A stretch of DNA of 64,000 nt from G963663315 sp965204925. Its GTDB lineage: Bacteria; Pseudomonadota; Gammaproteobacteria; Arenicellales; Poriferihabitantaceae. The stretch lies in NCBI GenBank assembly GCA_965204925.1, contig OZ242021.1:2542001-2606000 (forward strand). The letters are read 5' to 3'. A program made the translations under genes and the position numbers. Shown one piece after another: positions 61,917 to 64,000 of the stretch. Position 1 is the first letter of the stretch, and every line of letters begins with the position of its first letter. The notes under the pieces are model-generated. The model did not search any database. It saw nothing but the letters and a program-made list of their open reading frames with translations, and had not been told where the DNA came from.

Positions 61917-62465
61917 GTGAAAATTACCGGATTGCCTCCGATAGCGCCGGATAAGCCGCGCATCCTGATTTTAGGCTCAATGCCCGGCAACGAATCATTA
62001 CGCCAACAACAATATTATGCACATCCGCGCAACGCTTTTTGGGGAATCATCGGTCAACTTCCTGGCTTTGAAGACAGCCTGGACTATGAGCGACGCACCC
62101 GGTTTCTCAAACAATGCCACATTGCGTTATGGGATGTGTTGAAACGCTGTGAAAGACAAGGCAGTCTGGACAGCGCCATCAAACGAGACAGCGAGGAAGC
62201 CAATGACCTTGTCGGATTTTTGCGGCGCCATGACAGCATCCGGACGGTACTGTTCAACGGGAAAAAAGCCGAACAATCCTTCAGCTATCATATTCTGCCA
62301 AAATTGCGCCGCTCACATATTACCGGTATCCGGTTTATCGGGCTGCCTTCCAGCAGCCCGAAGCATGCACGACTGAAATTCGAGGAAAAATGCAAAATAT
62401 GGCATCAGGAACTGATGGCGCCCGGCAATGTAGCAAATCCTGCAACAGTTACGCAGAAACCCTGA
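61917..62465 (+). CDS. hypoxanthine/uracil-DNA glycosylase family protein (family 6-like)
   Basis: A 182-residue protein with a GTG start. It begins with P-R-I-L-I-L-G-S-M-P-G-N-E-S-L-R-Q-Q-Q-Y-Y-A-H-P-R-N-A-F-W (residues about 14-42), the motif of hypoxanthine-DNA glycosylases in the uracil-DNA glycosylase superfamily, and has a late G-L-P-S-S-S-P-K-H-A motif. It would remove deaminated adenine. The 3' end faces a truncated methyltransferase gene. Confidence 0.88.
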   Translation: MKITGLPPIAPDKPRILILGSMPGNESLRQQQYYAHPRNAFWGIIGQLPGFEDSLDYERRTRFLKQCHIALWDVLKRCERQGSLDSAIKRDSEEANDLVGFLRRHDSIRTVLFNGKKAEQSFSYHILPKLRRSHITGIRFIGLPSSSPKHARLKFEEKCKIWHQELMAPGNVANPATVTQKP

Positions 62466-62466
62466 C

Positions 62467-64000
62467 TTCGACTCTATTGATTGTTGCAAAGTTTGTTTGT
62501 GGGCTTCCCGGAATGGCGCCCACTGGCCAGAAGAAATGGCTGACTTCTTGACCAGCCAGCAAGCGGGGTCGCTGTCCGGGTTGGCCAGGTACAGACGGCG
62601 GGCCGCCAGGATAAAGTAACTGGCAATGTCAGTGTGCGGGGCCTGCTTGCCACCAGCGCCCAACTTCAAATCACGACCGAGTTGCTCCATGGTCTCTTTC
62701 CTTTGCTTTACTTGAATATCTGCCAGCTTGACCCAGGGCGGGTTAGCCACGATCCGGTCGACCTTGCGTTGGGTCAGCAGAGGCGGAGCGGCGATTTGGT
62801 TTATGTACCAGGTCCAGACTGAATCACCTTCGTTGTCAATAATGTCCGTCAGGTCAGTACGACACTTTTCCAGTTGTCGGACTTCTTCCCGGGTCAAACA
62901 AGCCGTCAGGTAAGGCGGTAATGGGGCTTTCTCCGTGGCCGCATTGACAATAACCCGCATATCGCTGGCAAAGGAGCTGCTCCGAACGAATCTCATGGGC
63001 AGTAGTAAATCTCTCCCTTTCGGGGTCGTCAGTCTCATGTGATTTTTTGTATGTCCGAAGAGGGACTTCTGGCTACCAGCGTCGGCCTGCAGGGAATCGC
63101 CCAGATAGATCTGAAATGCCATTGAGCCACGAGATGGGGGCGCCGGCAACATCCGCTCCAGATTGACGCGGGCGAGTTCGACTGCCACGGGGTGGATATC
63201 CATACCGTGGATCAGGCTGCAAGCAGTATCCGCCTTTTCCACCGGCGTGAAATTTTGCATGGCAGAAGCATTCAGGAGTCGGCTGGCTGCCTGGATTAGA
63301 AACGTTCCGGAACCACAGGTCGGATCCAAAACACCGATGCCTTTAACCTCCTGCCCCGCACGGCGAGCGACCTTCGTGGCATGGATGGAATGTTTCAGCC
63401 ACTCATCGTCAAGAATTTCTTCTACCATGAGGGATGCCAGCCAGTCGGGCGTATAGAATTCACCGAAGACCTTGCGGTCCTCCGCAATCACATTTATGCT
63501 GGTACAGGCTGCGCAGGACATCTTCCTCGCGCCGTTTCCAGTCATAGGCTGAAACCAGCCTGTACAATTCTCCGGCCCATCTTTTCCCGCGCTGGAATTC
63601 CAGTACCCATGCACAAAACCCATCCTTCAAGGATGAAAGCCAGTCGGAGTGTATAGAGTGTGATTTGAATGGCAGTGACCAGGAGACAAAGCGGACTACA
63701 GCTATCAAAAAACTGTGGGTAACAAACAACCGATCTGTTTGAGCATCACTTTCGGGCGTCATACCGGAAGTGTGCATCATATCCAGCCAGAGCTCTTTTT
63801 TGGTGCGGGTGGTTGCTGTCGCTTTGGCAGGTAAATCCTGATACAGGCGTGTAAGGTCATCCTTGAGCGATGTAAACAGGCTGCCGGGGTCACTGGGTAT
63901 CCATTCCTTACCAAATCTGCTCTCACCAAATAGAGATTCAAGAACATTGGCCAAGGCTTCGGCCTCGTTCACGAAGTGCCGGGAAGGGGCTTTCTGCTCT
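62467..64000 (-). pseudogene. N6-adenine DNA methyltransferase (class I, type IIG/ISP-like), frameshifted and truncated
   Basis: Two overlapping frames encode one protein. The upstream frame (open to the window edge, through E-A-E-A-L-A-N-V-L-E-S-L-F-G) ends after R-S-L-Y-Q-H near 63490. The second continues with V-I-A-E-D-R-K-V-F-G-E-F-Y-T-P-D-W-L-A, then the SAM motif G-V-L-D-P-T-C-G-S-G-T-F and motif IV A-N-P-P-W-V-K-L. A one-base indel near 63490 separates them. At the 3' end similarity stops near 62470 (T-L-Q-Q-S-I-E), where the target-recognition part should follow, so that domain is lost; the residual frame runs antisense through the glycosylase gene. The N-terminus may lie beyond 64000. 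Confidence 0.75.

Noticed and set aside
1..64000. CRISPR array, riboswitch or rRNA
   Set aside because: No regularly spaced short repeats, no recognisable aptamer cores and no rRNA sequence were seen on either strand.

Overview
This is a chromosomal segment of a gammaproteobacterium. It carries the rpsP-rimM-trmD-rplS operon, recA-recX-alaS-lysC-csrA-tRNA-Ser(GCT), a monofunctional RelA, class I gshA, parE, dxs/ispA/xseB, pepN and mutS. Gene density is high, neighbouring genes often overlap by 1 to 11 bases, and GTG or TTG starts are common. Surface lipoproteins and several decayed insertion sequences suggest a host-associated or uncultivated lineage, but the species cannot be named from the sequence.

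Layout. 1-6634: a cut-off DMT-type permease, an N-formylglutamate amidohydrolase, aroC-leuC-leuD, then convergent trpB-trpA. 6697-12174: an accessory block made of a wrecked IS1202-like (ISNCY) element bounded by imperfect inverted repeats and an exact 16-bp direct repeat. It has been invaded by other insertion sequences and carries a beta-class DNA methyltransferase plus a probable PD-(D/E)XK restriction enzyme. 12304-19307: ribosomal/tRNA-modification operon, a secreted helical-repeat protein, xerD and relA. 19304-23413: two decayed IS5-family copies in opposite orientation flank a coiled-coil surface lipoprotein gene. The outer ends lie in the stop codons of relA and uvrA. 23410-49092: housekeeping genes (uvrA, an MFS permease, ssb, pdxH, parE, xseB-ispA-dxs, the GNAT-suhB-mutS-ferredoxin-pepN operon, a Cys/Met PLP enzyme, sixA, recA-recX-alaS-lysC). 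49223-50920: csrA, tRNA-Ser, then two overlapping genes of unknown function. 51037-58730: a second Cys/Met PLP enzyme, gshA, dusA, a fatty-acid-hydroxylase-family membrane enzyme, a Trm112-like protein and an S8 subtilisin-like lipoprotein with a proline tract. 58727-64000: recQ, a decayed AAA ATPase gene, a hypoxanthine-DNA-glycosylase-type gene and a frameshifted N6-adenine methyltransferase gene.

The most informative features are the two mobile blocks. In the second, removing everything between the outer CTAG repeats rebuilds a junction in which relA and uvrA converge on one shared CTAG, each using it as its TAG stop. In the first, a restriction-modification pair sits inside a nest of at least four insertion-sequence fragments. 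Clear candidates for unrecognised biology are the overlapping pair after tRNA-Ser and the lipoprotein carried between the IS5-type copies, which has a 12-C homopolymer upstream.
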